Notes under the pieces: generated by a model
What the model saw: the letters and a program-made list of their open reading frames with translations, nothing else
Told to the model about the DNA's origin: nothing
Database searches by the model: none
Assembly: GCF_030160715.1 (NCBI RefSeq)
Contig: NZ_BSOW01000002.1
Coordinates: 410,851 to 474,850, forward strand
Reading direction: 5' to 3'
DNA length: 64,000 nucleotides
Source: Bradyrhizobium iriomotense
GTDB taxonomy: Bacteria; Pseudomonadota; Alphaproteobacteria; Rhizobiales; Xanthobacteraceae
In this document: in pieces, positions 31,033 through 40,690 of the stretch
Layout of the letters: the number at the start of each line of letters is the position of its first letter
How positions within the stretch are numbered: the first letter of the stretch is position 1
Position numbers and translations under genes: made by a program

Positions 31033-32460
31033 TTACTTCGCGCCTGCCATCTTGCTCTTGTCATGCGTCGTTGCGACCACGTCGCTCACGAGCTGAAACA
31101 CGCCGTCCACCTCCGGCGGCCAGTTCTGCGAGCGGCCGAGGCGCACGATCACGAGACGCTCGGACGGAATCACGATCGTGTACTGCCCGATCGTGCCCTT
31201 GGCGAAGAACGCATCGCGCGGCCAGCCGTGCTTGCTTCGAAACTTTGCACCAAAGCTGTCGCCCTGATTGGTCCAGAAGCCGGCGCCGATGCCGACCCAG
31301 GCGTTCGGCGTGGCGGACGCGGAGTAACTCACCCAGCCCTCCGGTAGGATGCGCTTGCCGCCGACAACGCCGTCGTTGAGATAAAGCTGGCCGAAGCGCG
31401 CCCAGTCACGCGCGGAGGCCAGCATGTTGCTGGAGCCCTCGATTGTACCGGCACTGTCGAGCTGAAGCGTGATGTTGTTCATGCCGAGCGGCGCGAACAA
31501 TTCGCGGCGCGCGAAGGCCAGCGCATCTGCGGGCTTGCCGCCCGCGGCGTTGCGGATCAGATGCGCGAGAATGAGAAAATTGCCATCGTGATAATTCCAC
31601 GCTGTGCCCGGCGCGGTCGCGAGCGGCGCGCGCTCAGCGAAGCTGGTCATGTCGTCCTCGGCGAACTTCATGGCGTTGACCGGCTCCAGTGCGGAGCCGA
31701 GGGACGCCTCCAGCGAACTTCCGAGCGCAATGCCTGCGGTGTGACGCAGCAACTGATCGACCGTGATGGCATGGTGCGGATCATCGGGATTTTGCCAGGC
31801 GGCGATTGGCGCGGGCCCATCCAGCTTCAACTTGCCCTGGCGCACGAGAATGCCTGTCAGCGCCGAGATCACCGACTTCGTCATGGAGAAACCGAGCAGC
31901 TGTGTCTCAGGCCCAATGCCATCGGCATAACGCTCGGCGATGATGCGGCCGGCCTTCATGACGACGATCGCGCGGGTGCGGCGATAAGGCGGCTGCGCGG
32001 GTTCAGTGAAGGCGCGGTCGAGCGCGGCTGCCAGGCCCTCGCTTTGCGGCGGCACGATCCCTGGGCCGGCGATCTCGGGGAGCAGTGCGGGCTGCTTGTC
32101 GTCAGGCGGCAACACGACATCGGCGATCCCCTGTCCGTGCTCGAGCGTACAACCGAGCCCCTCGCGATAGACGGCATGGCTGCGGCCAATGCCGAACAGG
32201 GACACCGTGACATCCTTACGGGCGCGATCGATCTGCAAATTCATCGCCCAGGTCAGGAGGCCGGTGCCCGGCATCGCGTCGGTGGTCTCGGCGAGGTCGC
32301 GCTGCGGATCCAGGCCGGAGACGAACGTCTCCGAGCAGAGCGTGTCGGCGATGAAGCCGGTGGCAACCTTGGGCACGTCACGCGCCCGCGCCGCGCCGAG
32401 CGCGAGGCCGGCACAGGTGATGGCGGTGGTGACGAGGACGATCTTACGGCGACGGGTCAC
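31033..32460 (-). CDS. Exported serine hydrolase (beta-lactamase/penicillin-binding-like fold)
   Basis: A 475-residue protein with a Sec signal peptide (RRRKIVLVTTAITCAGLALG followed by AARA). The class C beta-lactamase-like motifs are in order: SMTK (SxxK nucleophile) in LLGFSMTKSVIS, WNYHDGNFLIL as the YxN equivalent, and a C-terminal AKGTIGQYTIVIPS segment in the HxG/KTG position. Such proteins are esterases, peptidases or amide hydrolases; true beta-lactamase activity is not implied. The 150-residue stretch before the catalytic domain is unusual and may be a separate domain. Located 146 bp downstream of an AraC-type regulator on the same strand, which may control it. Confidence 0.9.
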   Translation of the reverse strand: MTRRRKIVLVTTAITCAGLALGAARARDVPKVATGFIADTLCSETFVSGLDPQRDLAETTDAMPGTGLLTWAMNLQIDRARKDVTVSLFGIGRSHAVYREGLGCTLEHGQGIADVVLPPDDKQPALLPEIAGPGIVPPQSEGLAAALDRAFTEPAQPPYRRTRAIVVMKAGRIIAERYADGIGPETQLLGFSMTKSVISALTGILVRQGKLKLDGPAPIAAWQNPDDPHHAITVDQLLRHTAGIALGSSLEASLGSALEPVNAMKFAEDDMTSFAERAPLATAPGTAWNYHDGNFLILAHLIRNAAGGKPADALAFARRELFAPLGMNNITLQLDSAGTIEGSSNMLASARDWARFGQLYLNDGVVGGKRILPEGWVSYSASATPNAWVGIGAGFWTNQGDSFGAKFRSKHGWPRDAFFAKGTIGQYTIVIPSERLVIVRLGRSQNWPPEVDGVFQLVSDVVATTHDKSKMAGAK

Positions 32461-32606
32461 GGGCTTTCTCCGGCTGCGGGGCGAGTGCGGGAGAGCAGGC
32501 CGGATGCGGGCGATACGCGCTCGCCGGATTTGAAAAGCGACCTCGTCGAAAACTGATCGGGACTAGTCGATTTCGGAATTCTTACGTGATTTCAAAGGTC
32601 TGAAAT

Positions 32607-33668
32607 CTAGGCTGCGTCAACCTTGAGCCGCCGGTACTCCGTCGGCGTTACCCCGGTCACCGCCTTGAAGGCGCGGTTGAACGGGCCGAGGGACTGGAAG
32701 CCGGCGTCCATCGCGATGGTGGTGACGGGGACCTCGGCCTGGGCGGGATCGGCGAGCGCGGCCTTGGCTTCCTCGATGCGGTGGTTGTTCAGGAACACAT
32801 TGAAGTTGCGGTAGCCGAGCCGCTGGTTGATCAGCCGGCGCAGCCGGTATTCCGGAATTTTCAGCCGGCCCGCCAGTACGCCGATGGTGATGTTCTCCTG
32901 ACGATAGATCCGCTCGTCCCCCATCAGCCGCATCAGGGCGTCGATGAGCTTTTGATCGGCGGCGTCATCGGCCGCAGGCTGACTGAAAACAATCGGCGGT
33001 GCGGGCTCCGCCGCGGCCGGAAACAGTTCCGCCCCGTCAACGCGCATCATGGCATAGACGATTGCCGCGACGGTGCAGGCGAGCACGCCGGCATTGATGG
33101 TTTCGGCGACATCGCCGACGTGGTGGCCGGCGACGGCGATCTGGAGCACCGCGTTCAGCCCGCCATAGAGCGCGGTTACGCAGACGATGAAGATGCGAAC
33201 GCGGCGGCGGCGCTCGACCAGGTCGGCCGGCCAGGAGGCGATCATCTGCCCGACCGCAAGCGCGATGAAACCGAGCACGATCAGATTGACCATCGTCACC
33301 GAGAACCGCACATGGCCGCTGGGTGCAATCCAGACGCAGCCTGCGAAGCTGAAGGCCGTCACCAGCGCCCAGACCCATCCGTGCCACCAGCGGAGGCGAA
33401 ACTCGTCGTCGAACAGGGAGCGTGTGAACAGCCAGAACACCACGATGTCGCCGGTCGACAACGCGATCAGCGGTGCATGCAGGAGCGGGATCGGTGACGT
33501 GACATCCACCGAATAGCTCGCCGCATGCGCGGCCGAGCCCAGCGCGAAGGCCGCGCCGAGGCGAGCTGCGAGCACTTTGCGAAAGTCCTGTAACAGCGAC
33601 GCCGCCAGCATCAGCAGCAGCGCGACGCTGGCGGCGCGAAAGGCAAGCTCGAGGGCGGCAAGGGTCAT
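32607..33668 (-). CDS. AraC family regulator with N-terminal membrane domain
   Basis: A 353-residue protein. The N-terminal 220 residues hold about six or seven hydrophobic helices (LAFRAASVALLLMLAASLLQ, ALIALSTGDIVVFWLFTRSL, AWVWALVTAFSFAGCVWIA-like). A linker of about 25 residues follows, then an AraC/XylS double HTH ending IAMDAGFQSLGPFNRAFKAV and TGVTPTEYRRLK, the family's signature. Membrane-embedded AraC proteins are thought to sense membrane or envelope signals directly. It lies directly upstream of the exported serine hydrolase on the same strand, its most likely target. Confidence 0.9.
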   Translation of the reverse strand: MTLAALELAFRAASVALLLMLAASLLQDFRKVLAARLGAAFALGSAAHAASYSVDVTSPIPLLHAPLIALSTGDIVVFWLFTRSLFDDEFRLRWWHGWVWALVTAFSFAGCVWIAPSGHVRFSVTMVNLIVLGFIALAVGQMIASWPADLVERRRRVRIFIVCVTALYGGLNAVLQIAVAGHHVGDVAETINAGVLACTVAAIVYAMMRVDGAELFPAAAEPAPPIVFSQPAADDAADQKLIDALMRLMGDERIYRQENITIGVLAGRLKIPEYRLRRLINQRLGYRNFNVFLNNHRIEEAKAALADPAQAEVPVTTIAMDAGFQSLGPFNRAFKAVTGVTPTEYRRLKVDAA

Positions 33669-33776
33669 CGGGCGATGCGAACGGTCTCGGATGAAATCAA
33701 CCGAACATCGTTTGTTGAGCGCCTTTTTTCAAGGACCATCCGTTTACCAGGGTTAGCGGCGCCTCACTCACAACTG

Positions 33777-33803
33777 TCATCGCCCGGCTTCGCGGGCGAT
33801 GAC
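33777..33803. repeat. Short palindromic repeat
   Basis: GTCATCGCCCG and CGGGCGATGAC are exact complements around GCTTCG-type loop bases. The same GTCAT...GCGGGCGATGAC end occurs in the repeat at 42418-42528, so this is a short member of a dispersed family. Confidence 0.6.
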
Positions 33804-33922
33804 CGCGGAATGTGTGGCGCTATTGCGACGCGACGTTTGTCCCTTTGTCGCGACGACGATGCGAAATCCTGCTACGATCGGCCCAAGAAACTCGAGAAAC
33901 TCAACTCAAGAAGGAGCCCGTC

Positions 33923-34840
33923 ATGAGCTGGATGCCCGATAACGATCCCGTGCTCGGCGATCCCAAGACATGCGATGCGCTCGATCTGGTCATCGTGCCG
34001 CGCACCCGCGATCTCGGCGATGGATTTGAGGTCCGCCGGGCGCTGCCGCATGGCAAGCGGCAGATGGTCGGGCCGTTCATCTTCTTCGATCATTTCGGCC
34101 CGGTGCAGTTCGTCTCCGGCAAGGGCATGGACGTGCGGCCGCACCCGCATATCGGGCTTGCCACCGTCACCTATCTGTTCGACGGCGCGATCATGCATCG
34201 CGACAGCGAGGGCAACATCCAGGAGATCCAGCCCGGCGCGATGAACCTGATGACCGCAGGCCGCGGCATCGCCCATTCCGAGCGCACGCCGGATACGCAG
34301 CGCGCCTCGGGTCAAAAGATGCTGGGCCTGCAAAGCTGGATCGCGCTGCCAGCAGCGTCCGAAGAGATCGCGCCGTCGTTCCAGCATTACGCCGCGGGCG
34401 ACCTGCCGATGATCTCCGAGCGCGATTTCACCGCGCGGGTGATCGCCGGCTCTGCGTTCGGCATCACCTCGCCCGTCTCGATGGTCTCGCCCTGGTTCTA
34501 CACCGAGGTGACGGCCGCGGAAGGCGCACGCGTGCCGCTCGACCCCGATCACGAGGAACGCGCGATCTACGTCGTCGATGGCGAGGTCGAGATCGCCAAT
34601 GAACGGTATGAAGGGCCGCGCCTGCTGATTTTCCGGCCCGGCGACCGCATCACCGTTAAGGCCGTGAGGCCGACGCGGATGATGTTTCTCGGCGGCGATG
34701 CGCTGGAGGGTCCGCGCCACATCTGGTGGAATTTCGTCTCCTCCAGCAAGGAGCGGATCGAGCAGGCCAAGCAGGACTGGAAAACCGGCCGCTTTGCGGC
34801 GGTTCCGCAGGAACACGAGTTCATTCCGCTGCCGGAATAG
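33923..34840 (+). CDS. Pirin family protein (bicupin)
   Basis: A 305-residue pirin. The N-terminal cupin contains [12 protein letters not shown], then the metal-binding set [20 protein letters not shown] with HxH and a later Glu/His in [11 protein letters not shown]. The C-terminal cupin contains [20 protein letters not shown] and a less conserved pocket. Bacterial pirins are iron proteins; some are quercetin dioxygenases, others bind metabolic enzymes. ATG at 33923 has AAGGAG 8 bp upstream. 79 bp before purC, with a hairpin in between. Confidence 0.93.
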   Translation: MSWMPDNDPVLGDPKTCDALDLVIVPRTRDLGDGFEVRRALPHGKRQMVGPFIFFDHFGPVQFVSGKGMDVRPHPHIGLATVTYLFDGAIMHRDSEGNIQEIQPGAMNLMTAGRGIAHSERTPDTQRASGQKMLGLQSWIALPAASEEIAPSFQHYAAGDLPMISERDFTARVIAGSAFGITSPVSMVSPWFYTEVTAAEGARVPLDPDHEERAIYVVDGEVEIANERYEGPRLLIFRPGDRITVKAVRPTRMMFLGGDALEGPRHIWWNFVSSSKERIEQAKQDWKTGRFAAVPQEHEFIPLPE

Positions 34841-34848
34841 GCTATCCC

Positions 34849-34883
34849 GATCTCAGGCCGCACTACCGCGCGGCCCTGAGATC
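34849..34883 (+). terminator. Hairpin between pirin and purC genes
   Basis: GATCTCAGGCCGC and GCGGCCCTGAGATC form a 13 bp stem with one bulge and a short loop. No T-run follows on either strand. It likely marks the end of the pirin transcript or is a small repeat. Confidence 0.4.
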
Positions 34884-34919
34884 TCCTGCCTGAAGGCCTT
34901 GTCTGCGAAAGTTTTGCCG

Positions 34920-35834
34920 ATGACCACCATGCTGATCAGCGACCTGCCGCTCCCCAAGATCGGACGCGGCAAGGTGCGCGACATCTACGCCGTCGATGAC
35001 GACCGCCTGCTGCTCGTCACCACCGACCGCATCAGCGCCTTCGACGTCGTGATGGGCGAGACCATTCCGATGAAGGGCGCGGTGCTCACACAAATCAGCG
35101 CCTTCTGGTTCAGGGAGCTCGAGGGCGTGGTGCCGCATCACGTCATCAGCGCCAACACCGACGAGATCATCGCAGCCGTGCCGGCGCTGAAAGCGCACCG
35201 TGCCGACATCCTCGGCCGCGCCATGCTATGCAAGCGCACCACGGTGTTTCCGATCGAATGCGTGATCCGCGGCTACATCTCCGGCTCGGCCTGGAAGGAA
35301 TATGCCGCAAGCGGCACGCTCGCCGGCGAGAAGCTGTCGGCAGGCCTCGTCGAGAGCGAAAAACTCGATCCTGCGATCTTCAGCCCGGCGACCAAGGCGG
35401 AGACCGGCCATGACGAGAACATCACGATCGCGCGGATGCGCGAGATCGTCGGCGACGAGGTCGCCCATACGCTGGAGAGCATGACGCGCGCGATCTACAC
35501 GCTCGGCGAGGAGCTGGCGCGTGAGCAGGGCATCATCATCGCGGACACCAAGTTCGAGTTCGGCCGCGACAAGGACGGCCGCATCATCCTGATCGACGAG
35601 GTGATGACGCCGGATTCTTCTCGCTTTTGGGCAGTCGATGCCTACAAGCCCGGCCAGCCGCAAGCGAGCTTCGACAAGCAGCCGCTGCGCGACTATCTCG
35701 ATGTCGAGCGCCGCGCCGGTCGCTGGAACGGCGACGCCCCGCCCCCGCCGCTCCCGGCGAGCGTGGTCGAGGCGACGAGCAAGAGGTATCTGGAAGCGTA
35801 TCGGCGCGTGACGGGGGCCGAGCTCGCCATCTGA
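34920..35834 (+). CDS. purC: SAICAR synthetase (phosphoribosylaminoimidazole-succinocarboxamide synthase), long form
   Basis: A 304-residue PurC, which joins aspartate to CAIR with ATP in purine synthesis. Recognised by [20 protein letters not shown], the [13 protein letters not shown] motif, [16 protein letters not shown] and the C-terminal [19 protein letters not shown] with [14 protein letters not shown]. Typical bacterial PurC is about 240 residues; this is the longer, yeast Ade1-like type found in alphaproteobacteria, many of which also keep a short PurC in the pur operon. ATG at 34920; another in-frame ATG is at 34929. No other purine genes are adjacent. Confidence 0.95.
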   Translation: MTTMLISDLPLPKIGRGKVRDIYAVDDDRLLLVTTDRISAFDVVMGETIPMKGAVLTQISAFWFRELEGVVPHHVISANTDEIIAAVPALKAHRADILGRAMLCKRTTVFPIECVIRGYISGSAWKEYAASGTLAGEKLSAGLVESEKLDPAIFSPATKAETGHDENITIARMREIVGDEVAHTLESMTRAIYTLGEELAREQGIIIADTKFEFGRDKDGRIILIDEVMTPDSSRFWAVDAYKPGQPQASFDKQPLRDYLDVERRAGRWNGDAPPPPLPASVVEATSKRYLEAYRRVTGAELAI

Positions 35835-36149
35835 GTTTGACTTCCGTCTCATGAGATTGCGCCACCAAGCCTTGCAATGAGGCAGTTGGCGTGACCCATT
35901 GCGGTGCGTCGGGACGATAGCTGCCGGCACCGATTTCCAATATGATCCTGCGTGCCATTGGCTCTCCGAGCACGATACGGCGTGCCTCCGATGAAGCTTC
36001 TCCTGTCGCAATCGCGACTGCCGCCGCTTGCGCTCTGCGCAAACGGCTCCGGTTGCACGCCGCTCCAGACCAGCGCGTGGAAGACCTCCAGGGACCAATG
36101 GCCCCCGGACAGCGAAAGCGCATTTGGAAGACAGCAATGGAGAAGAAAC
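35835..36149. other. Gap with no recognised gene before the small exported proteins
   Basis: Several overlapping short frames on both strands but none with a ribosome site and family-like text. It should carry the promoter for the gene at 36150, which has GGAGAAG just before its ATG. No strong hairpin noted. Confidence 0.35.
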
Positions 36150-36587
36150 ATGACACGTACACGTGCAACAAGAATTGCAATAGCAGTCTCGACCTTCGCC
36201 TGCGCGGCGTTGTTCTCCTTCACCTGGACTGAGGAGCACGGCGTCTCGATGTCGGTCGACAGTGCACAGGCGCGGGTCGGTCGCCCGCTGACTCCCGTGA
36301 GCGTTGCTGGCGTGGCGCGTCGACAGACGCGGCGAGCCGCATATGGTGCCGCCGCAGTCGGGGCAGGCGCCGTAGCGGTTGGCACAGGCGCCGCGATTGC
36401 CGCGACCTCACCGGGATGGGGATGGGGGACGGCTCCCTATTACACAGGTGCGGGCTACACTGCGGGTGGCGGTCCTTACGCGGCTTACGGCTACTCCGCG
36501 GAGGACTGGCGGAAGCGAAACGGCATGGTCTGCGCACCTGGCACGCTGACCAAGATGGACGACGGCCGGATGTATCGCTGTCAATAA
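36150..36587 (+). CDS. Small exported Gly/Ala/Tyr-rich protein, paralog 1 (145 aa)
   Basis: An N-terminal hydrophobic export segment (ATRIAIAVSTFACAALFSF) leads to SAQARVGRPLTPVSVAGVAR and RQTRRAAYGAAAVGAGAVAV, then a Gly/Tyr-rich part (PYYTGAGYTAGGGPYAAYGY) and a C-terminal CAPGTLTKMDDGRMYRCQ with two Cys. The same SAxARVGRPxTPxSVAGVAR block reappears in the gene at 36784. It looks like an exported or envelope protein. GGAGAAG lies 5 bp before the ATG. Function unknown. Confidence 0.75.
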   Translation: MTRTRATRIAIAVSTFACAALFSFTWTEEHGVSMSVDSAQARVGRPLTPVSVAGVARRQTRRAAYGAAAVGAGAVAVGTGAAIAATSPGWGWGTAPYYTGAGYTAGGGPYAAYGYSAEDWRKRNGMVCAPGTLTKMDDGRMYRCQ

Positions 36588-36783
36588 TGATGCAAACGCA
36601 TGAGCGGGAGGCGGCTTTCGGGCCGTCTCCTGCATCTTGCATGCTCTGCCAGAAGACGCGCGGCCCGCAACAGCGGCCAGGCCGCTCCTGCAATTCCTCT
36701 GCTGCTTTGATCCAGATCAAGCCGGGAGCAAATGACAAAAAGAATGCTGACCACTCGGCTTTGATATCCCGAGGGAGGTTGCC

Positions 36784-37059
36784 ATGAAGCTGGTCGACAC
36801 GAAGCGAATACTGCTTGTTGCAGCCGTTCTAGGCTGTGGAATTTTCGGCTCGATCAATTGGTCACACGACGACGGCATCACGCTCGTCGTTCAATCCGCT
36901 GAAGCCAGGGTCGGACGACCGGCGACCCCGGCGAGCGTCGCCGGCGTCGCACGTCGGACCACGCGGCGCGCCGTCGTAGGCGGAGCGGCCGTGGGTGCGG
37001 CAGCAGCCAGCACAGCATGCGTCCGCGTCTATGTGAACGGCGCCTACGTGTGCCGCTGA
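36784..37059 (+). CDS. Small exported protein, paralog 2 (91 aa)
   Basis: Signal-like start (RILLVAAVLGCGIFGSI), then QSAEARVGRPATPASVAGVA and RRTTRRAVVGGAAVGAAAAS, ending CVRVYVNGAYVCR with two Cys. It shares the ARVGRPxTPxSVAGVAR core, the following RRxTRRA and the two terminal Cys with the protein at 36150, but lacks the Gly/Tyr stretch. AGGGAGG lies 4 bp before the ATG. A tandem paralog pair of unknown role, probably periplasmic. Confidence 0.75.
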   Translation: MKLVDTKRILLVAAVLGCGIFGSINWSHDDGITLVVQSAEARVGRPATPASVAGVARRTTRRAVVGGAAVGAAAASTACVRVYVNGAYVCR

Positions 37060-37110
37060 TGCATTCGCGCCGGCGAATTCAAATCGCCGGCGCGCAGCAT
37101 CGATTGCCGG

Positions 37111-38604
37111 TTAGATCCCTGCCATCATCACGTATTTGATCTCGACATATTCTTCCATGCCGTGATGCGAGCCTTCGCGGCCGAGGCCGCTTTCCTTGAC
37201 GCCGCCGAAGGGCGCCACTTCCGTCGTGATCAGGCCGGTGTTGACGCCGACCATGCCCGATTCCAACGCCTCCGCAACGCGCCAGACGCGGCCGAGGTCG
37301 CGTGAATAGAAGTAGGAAGCGAGACCGAACGGCGAGTTGTTGCACATCGCGATCACCTCGGCTTCGTCCTTGAAGCGGAATACCGGCGCCAGCGGGCCGA
37401 AGGTTTCTTCATGCGCAACGAGCGCGTCCGGCTTGACGTTGGCGAGCACCGTCGGCTCGAAGAAGCTGCCGCCGAGCGCATGGCGCTTGCCGCCGGTGAC
37501 GATCTTCGCACCGCCCTTCACCGCATCCGCAATATGCTTCTCGACCTTGTCGACCGCTTCCATGTTGATCAGCGGCCCCTGCACCACGCCGGCCTCGGTG
37601 CCGTCGCCGATCTTCATCGCCGCCACCTTCTTGGACAGCTTCTCGACGAACTGGTCGTAGATCTTGTCCTGCGCATAGAGGCGGTTGGCGCAGACGCAGG
37701 TCTGGCCCATATTGCGATACTTCGAGACGATCGCGCCCTCGACCGCGGCGTCGATATCCGCATCGTCGAACACCACGAAGGGCGCGTTGCCGCCAAGCTC
37801 GAGGCCGAGCTTCTTCACCCCGACGGACGCCTGCTGATAGAGGATCTTTCCGACCTCGGTCGAACCGGTGAAGCCGACGAAACGCACGGCCGGATGCTCG
37901 CACAAGACCTTGCCGATGGCCGATGAATTGCCGGTGAGGATGTTGAGCACACCCTTCGGCACGCCGGCTTTTTCAGCGAGCGCCACCAGCGCCAGCGCGG
38001 TCAGCGGCGTTTCATTGGCTGGCTTCAGCACCACGGTGCAGCCGGCCGCGAGCGCCGGCGAAACCTTGCGGGTGATCATCGAGCAGGGAAAGTTCCACGG
38101 CGTGATCGCGCCGCACACGCCGATCGGCTGCTTGATCGCAAGCAGGCGCGCATCGGGGCGCTGCGTCGGAATGGTCTCGCCATAGACGCGGCGGGCTTCC
38201 TCCGCGAAGAATTCGACATAGGCTCCGCCGATATCGACCTCCCCGAGCGCTTCGGTCAGCGGCTTGCCCTGCTCCGAGGTGAGGATGAGGGCCAGATCTT
38301 CGCGATTGGCCGCGATCAGCTCGAACCATTTGCGTAAGATATTGGAGCGCTGCTTTGCGGTCAGCTTGGCCCAGGCCGGAAAGGCGCGCTCGGCGGCTTC
38401 CACGGCCTGCGTCGTCTCGGCCGTGCTCATGACAGGGATTTTCGCGAGTTCGACACCGTTCGCCGGATTGGTCACCGGCCGTGACGGCGTACCGACCCAG
38501 GAGCCGTCGATGTAGCAGGCCTCGCGCAGGAGCGAGGCATCCTTCAGACGGTCGCGCAGGGTGGAGGCTGATTGCGAGGCACGTGCGGCGGCGGTCGGGG
38601 TCAT
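37111..38604 (-). CDS. gabD: Succinate-semialdehyde dehydrogenase (NAD(P)+)
   Basis: A 497-residue aldehyde dehydrogenase closest in text to GabD: ACYIDGSWVG near 30, ITPWNFPCSMITRKVSPALA, LKPANETPLTALALVALAEK, VRFVGFTGSTEVGKILYQQA, LELGGNAPFVVFDDADIDAA (catalytic Glu), GQTCVCANR (catalytic Cys, with the second Cys two residues on, as in redox-regulated SSADH) and FGGVKESGLGREGS. It oxidises succinate semialdehyde to succinate in GABA degradation. ATG at 38604 has AGGAG 8 bp upstream. No gabT or gab regulator is adjacent. Confidence 0.93.
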   Translation of the reverse strand: MTPTAAARASQSASTLRDRLKDASLLREACYIDGSWVGTPSRPVTNPANGVELAKIPVMSTAETTQAVEAAERAFPAWAKLTAKQRSNILRKWFELIAANREDLALILTSEQGKPLTEALGEVDIGGAYVEFFAEEARRVYGETIPTQRPDARLLAIKQPIGVCGAITPWNFPCSMITRKVSPALAAGCTVVLKPANETPLTALALVALAEKAGVPKGVLNILTGNSSAIGKVLCEHPAVRFVGFTGSTEVGKILYQQASVGVKKLGLELGGNAPFVVFDDADIDAAVEGAIVSKYRNMGQTCVCANRLYAQDKIYDQFVEKLSKKVAAMKIGDGTEAGVVQGPLINMEAVDKVEKHIADAVKGGAKIVTGGKRHALGGSFFEPTVLANVKPDALVAHEETFGPLAPVFRFKDEAEVIAMCNNSPFGLASYFYSRDLGRVWRVAEALESGMVGVNTGLITTEVAPFGGVKESGLGREGSHHGMEEYVEIKYVMMAGI

Positions 38605-38715
38605 GGCGTTGCTCCTGAGGCTCTCGGATTGGCCCGGAATATAGGAGCAACCGGCGAGCAATGCACCGGTGCGCAGCGCACAGCAGCATCAAGTTAAGCT
38701 GGGGGCAGCGCAGCC

Positions 38716-39036
38716 TTATGCCGCACCGCTCATATAGGTCTCGCGCCGGCCGATCATGCGCTCGGCGGCCGCCTTCGCGTCGGCCTTGGTCGAGGTCGCA
38801 CAGGTCCGGTATTCGAGATCCGGCACGGCCTTCGTAGCACGCCGGCCGAACCACGACTTCGAGCCGACCGGCAACAGTGCGAGGGCCTGCGCCAGGTTGT
38901 CGACCGCTCCGAAGGAATGTAGCGCGCCGGTGCCGGCGATCCGGACTTCATAAATGCCTGGCGAAATCGGCGCCTCGAGGTTCTCCCCCCGTCCGGCACG
39001 GGGATAGCGCTTCCATTCGCTCCACGTCGAAATCAT
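38716..39036 (-). CDS. Hypothetical protein, 106 aa
   Basis: ATG at 39036 is favoured because AGGGG lies 8 bp upstream; a longer in-frame start at 39189 exists. Sequence: ISTWSEWKRYPRAGRGENLE, SPGIYEVRIAGTGALHSFGA, LAQALALLPVGSKSWFGRRA, LEYRTCATSTKADAKAAAER ending RRETYMSGAA. The PGIYEVR text is mildly like the first strand of GIY-YIG nucleases, and a conserved-looking YRTC segment follows, but catalytic Arg/Glu positions cannot be confirmed. Single gene on the minus strand after gabD. No function assigned. Confidence 0.7.
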   Translation of the reverse strand: MISTWSEWKRYPRAGRGENLEAPISPGIYEVRIAGTGALHSFGAVDNLAQALALLPVGSKSWFGRRATKAVPDLEYRTCATSTKADAKAAAERMIGRRETYMSGAA

Positions 39037-39379
39037 TCTAAGTCCCCTCGCGGCAACCGAAGCCGCCAATATTTGAATCAAGTCTTTGATCGGCCGCGCC
39101 GATTTGGCCGGGTTCTGAACGCCTTGGTTCACAAAATGTTTCGGAGCAGTATGCTCCGAAGCATATCGCCTGATAACCCGCGCGGTCACGGCTAGTCGCG
39201 GTCATCCACCGCAGATTGTGACGAGGTGTTGCAGTTTAGTCCCCTTCTCGTCCTTCGCGGGTGCCCACTCGTCAAGTCACGACATCGCGAACGGCGCGAC
39301 GGTTGAGATGCTTGCCGCACGTGGTTCGCGGGAGGACAATCGATCACTTCCAACAATAATCAAACCGGAGGAAACGCGC
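39037..39379. other. Divergent gap between hypothetical and serine hydrolase genes
   Basis: Contains the promoters of two diverging genes if the shorter start at 39036 is correct. I see no convincing promoter hexamers, repeat or additional gene. The minus-strand frame continues in from 39036 to 39189. Confidence 0.35.
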
Positions 39380-40573
39380 ATGCAAAGCAAAGCCCAGATC
39401 GATCAGGTTCTGCGCCAGAAGAGCGAATTGGAGGCAATTCCCGGCATCGTCGCCATCGCCGCAACCGGCAAGGACGTGCTCTACGAAGGCGCGTTCGGCA
39501 AGCGTGATCTGTCCAAGCCCGATGCGATGACTGTCGACAGCGTGTTCTGGATTGCCTCGATGACGAAGGCGGTGACCTCAGCGGGTGCGATGCAACTGGT
39601 CGAACAGGGCAAGCTCTCACTCGAAGCGCCGATCAGCACGGTGTTGCCGGACCTCGCCTCCCCGCAAGTGCTCGAGGGCTTTGATGCCAATGGCGAACCA
39701 AAGCTGCGGCCCGCGAAGCGACAGATCACGCTGCGTCAGCTCATGACCCATACCGCTGGCTTCTGCTACGACCTGTGGAACGGCGACATGGCGGCCTATC
39801 TGGCGAAGACCGGCCTTCCCGGGATCACCACCTGCAAGAACGATGCGCTGAAGACGCCGATCACCTCCGATCCGGGCACGCGCTGGGAATACGGCACCAA
39901 TATCGACTTCGTCGGCAAGGCGGTCGAAGCCGTCAGCGGCAAGAAGCTCGATGCGTATTTGCGCGACAACCTGTTCGCTCCGCTCGGCATGAGCGATACG
40001 GCATTCAAGATCACGGACAACATGCGCAAGCGCCTGGTCGGCATGCATGCGCGCGGCGAGAACGGACAGCTTGGCGCGATCCCGTTCGAACTCGAGCAGG
40101 AGCCTGAATTCCACATGGGCGGCGGCGGCCTTTATTCCACCGCAGGCGACTACATCAAGTTCACCCAGATGATCCTGAACAAGGGCCGCGGCAATGGCAA
40201 CCAGGTCCTCAGGCCTGAGACGATCTCGACCATGACCCAGAACCACATCGGCGATCTCAACGTCACCAAGATGATTTCGGCTCTACCGATCTACACCAAC
40301 GACGTCGATCTCTATCCGGAGCAGGCCAAGAAGTGGGGCCTCAGCTTCCTCATCAACACCGCCAAGACCGCGGAAGGCCGCAGCCCTGGCAGCCTCGCCT
40401 GGGCGGGACTCGCCAACACCTTTTTCTGGATCGATCCGTCGCGCGACGTCACTGGCGTGATCCTGATGCAGTTATTGCCGTTCGTCGACAAGGACTGCCT
40501 GGAAGCCTTCGCCGGCTTCGAACGTGGCGTCTATGCCGGCCTCGACGCCGGAAGCGGGCAGAGGGCGGCATAG
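39380..40573 (+). CDS. Serine hydrolase, class C beta-lactamase/esterase fold, cytosolic
   Basis: A 397-residue protein with no signal peptide. ASMTKAVTSAG holds the SxxK nucleophile near residue 60, EYGTNIDFVGKAVEA holds the YxN-type second motif, and the C-terminal region SLAWAGLANTFFWIDPSRDV carries the WxGxxxTxFWxDP text of EstB-like esterases. These are often esterases acting on short acyl chains or polymers. A strong GGAGGA site precedes the ATG at 39380. The acyl-CoA synthetase gene follows at 118 bp on the same strand; the two could handle an ester and its released acid. Confidence 0.92.
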   Translation: MQSKAQIDQVLRQKSELEAIPGIVAIAATGKDVLYEGAFGKRDLSKPDAMTVDSVFWIASMTKAVTSAGAMQLVEQGKLSLEAPISTVLPDLASPQVLEGFDANGEPKLRPAKRQITLRQLMTHTAGFCYDLWNGDMAAYLAKTGLPGITTCKNDALKTPITSDPGTRWEYGTNIDFVGKAVEAVSGKKLDAYLRDNLFAPLGMSDTAFKITDNMRKRLVGMHARGENGQLGAIPFELEQEPEFHMGGGGLYSTAGDYIKFTQMILNKGRGNGNQVLRPETISTMTQNHIGDLNVTKMISALPIYTNDVDLYPEQAKKWGLSFLINTAKTAEGRSPGSLAWAGLANTFFWIDPSRDVTGVILMQLLPFVDKDCLEAFAGFERGVYAGLDAGSGQRAA

Positions 40574-40690
40574 CCCCTTAAAGTCTAAGGCGCGCCGTAT
40601 CGCGCGCGCTCACAACAGGATGTACCGTGCCCCGAAGGCCCACGCCCTCGGGGCACGTGGTCATCATGAACCAGGCTGGAGGACACGACC

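Noticed and set aside
31033..40573. Two beta-lactamase resistance genes (31033 and 39380)
   Set aside because: Both have the SxxK serine hydrolase fold, but their motifs fit esterase/EstB-like enzymes; resistance cannot be inferred.
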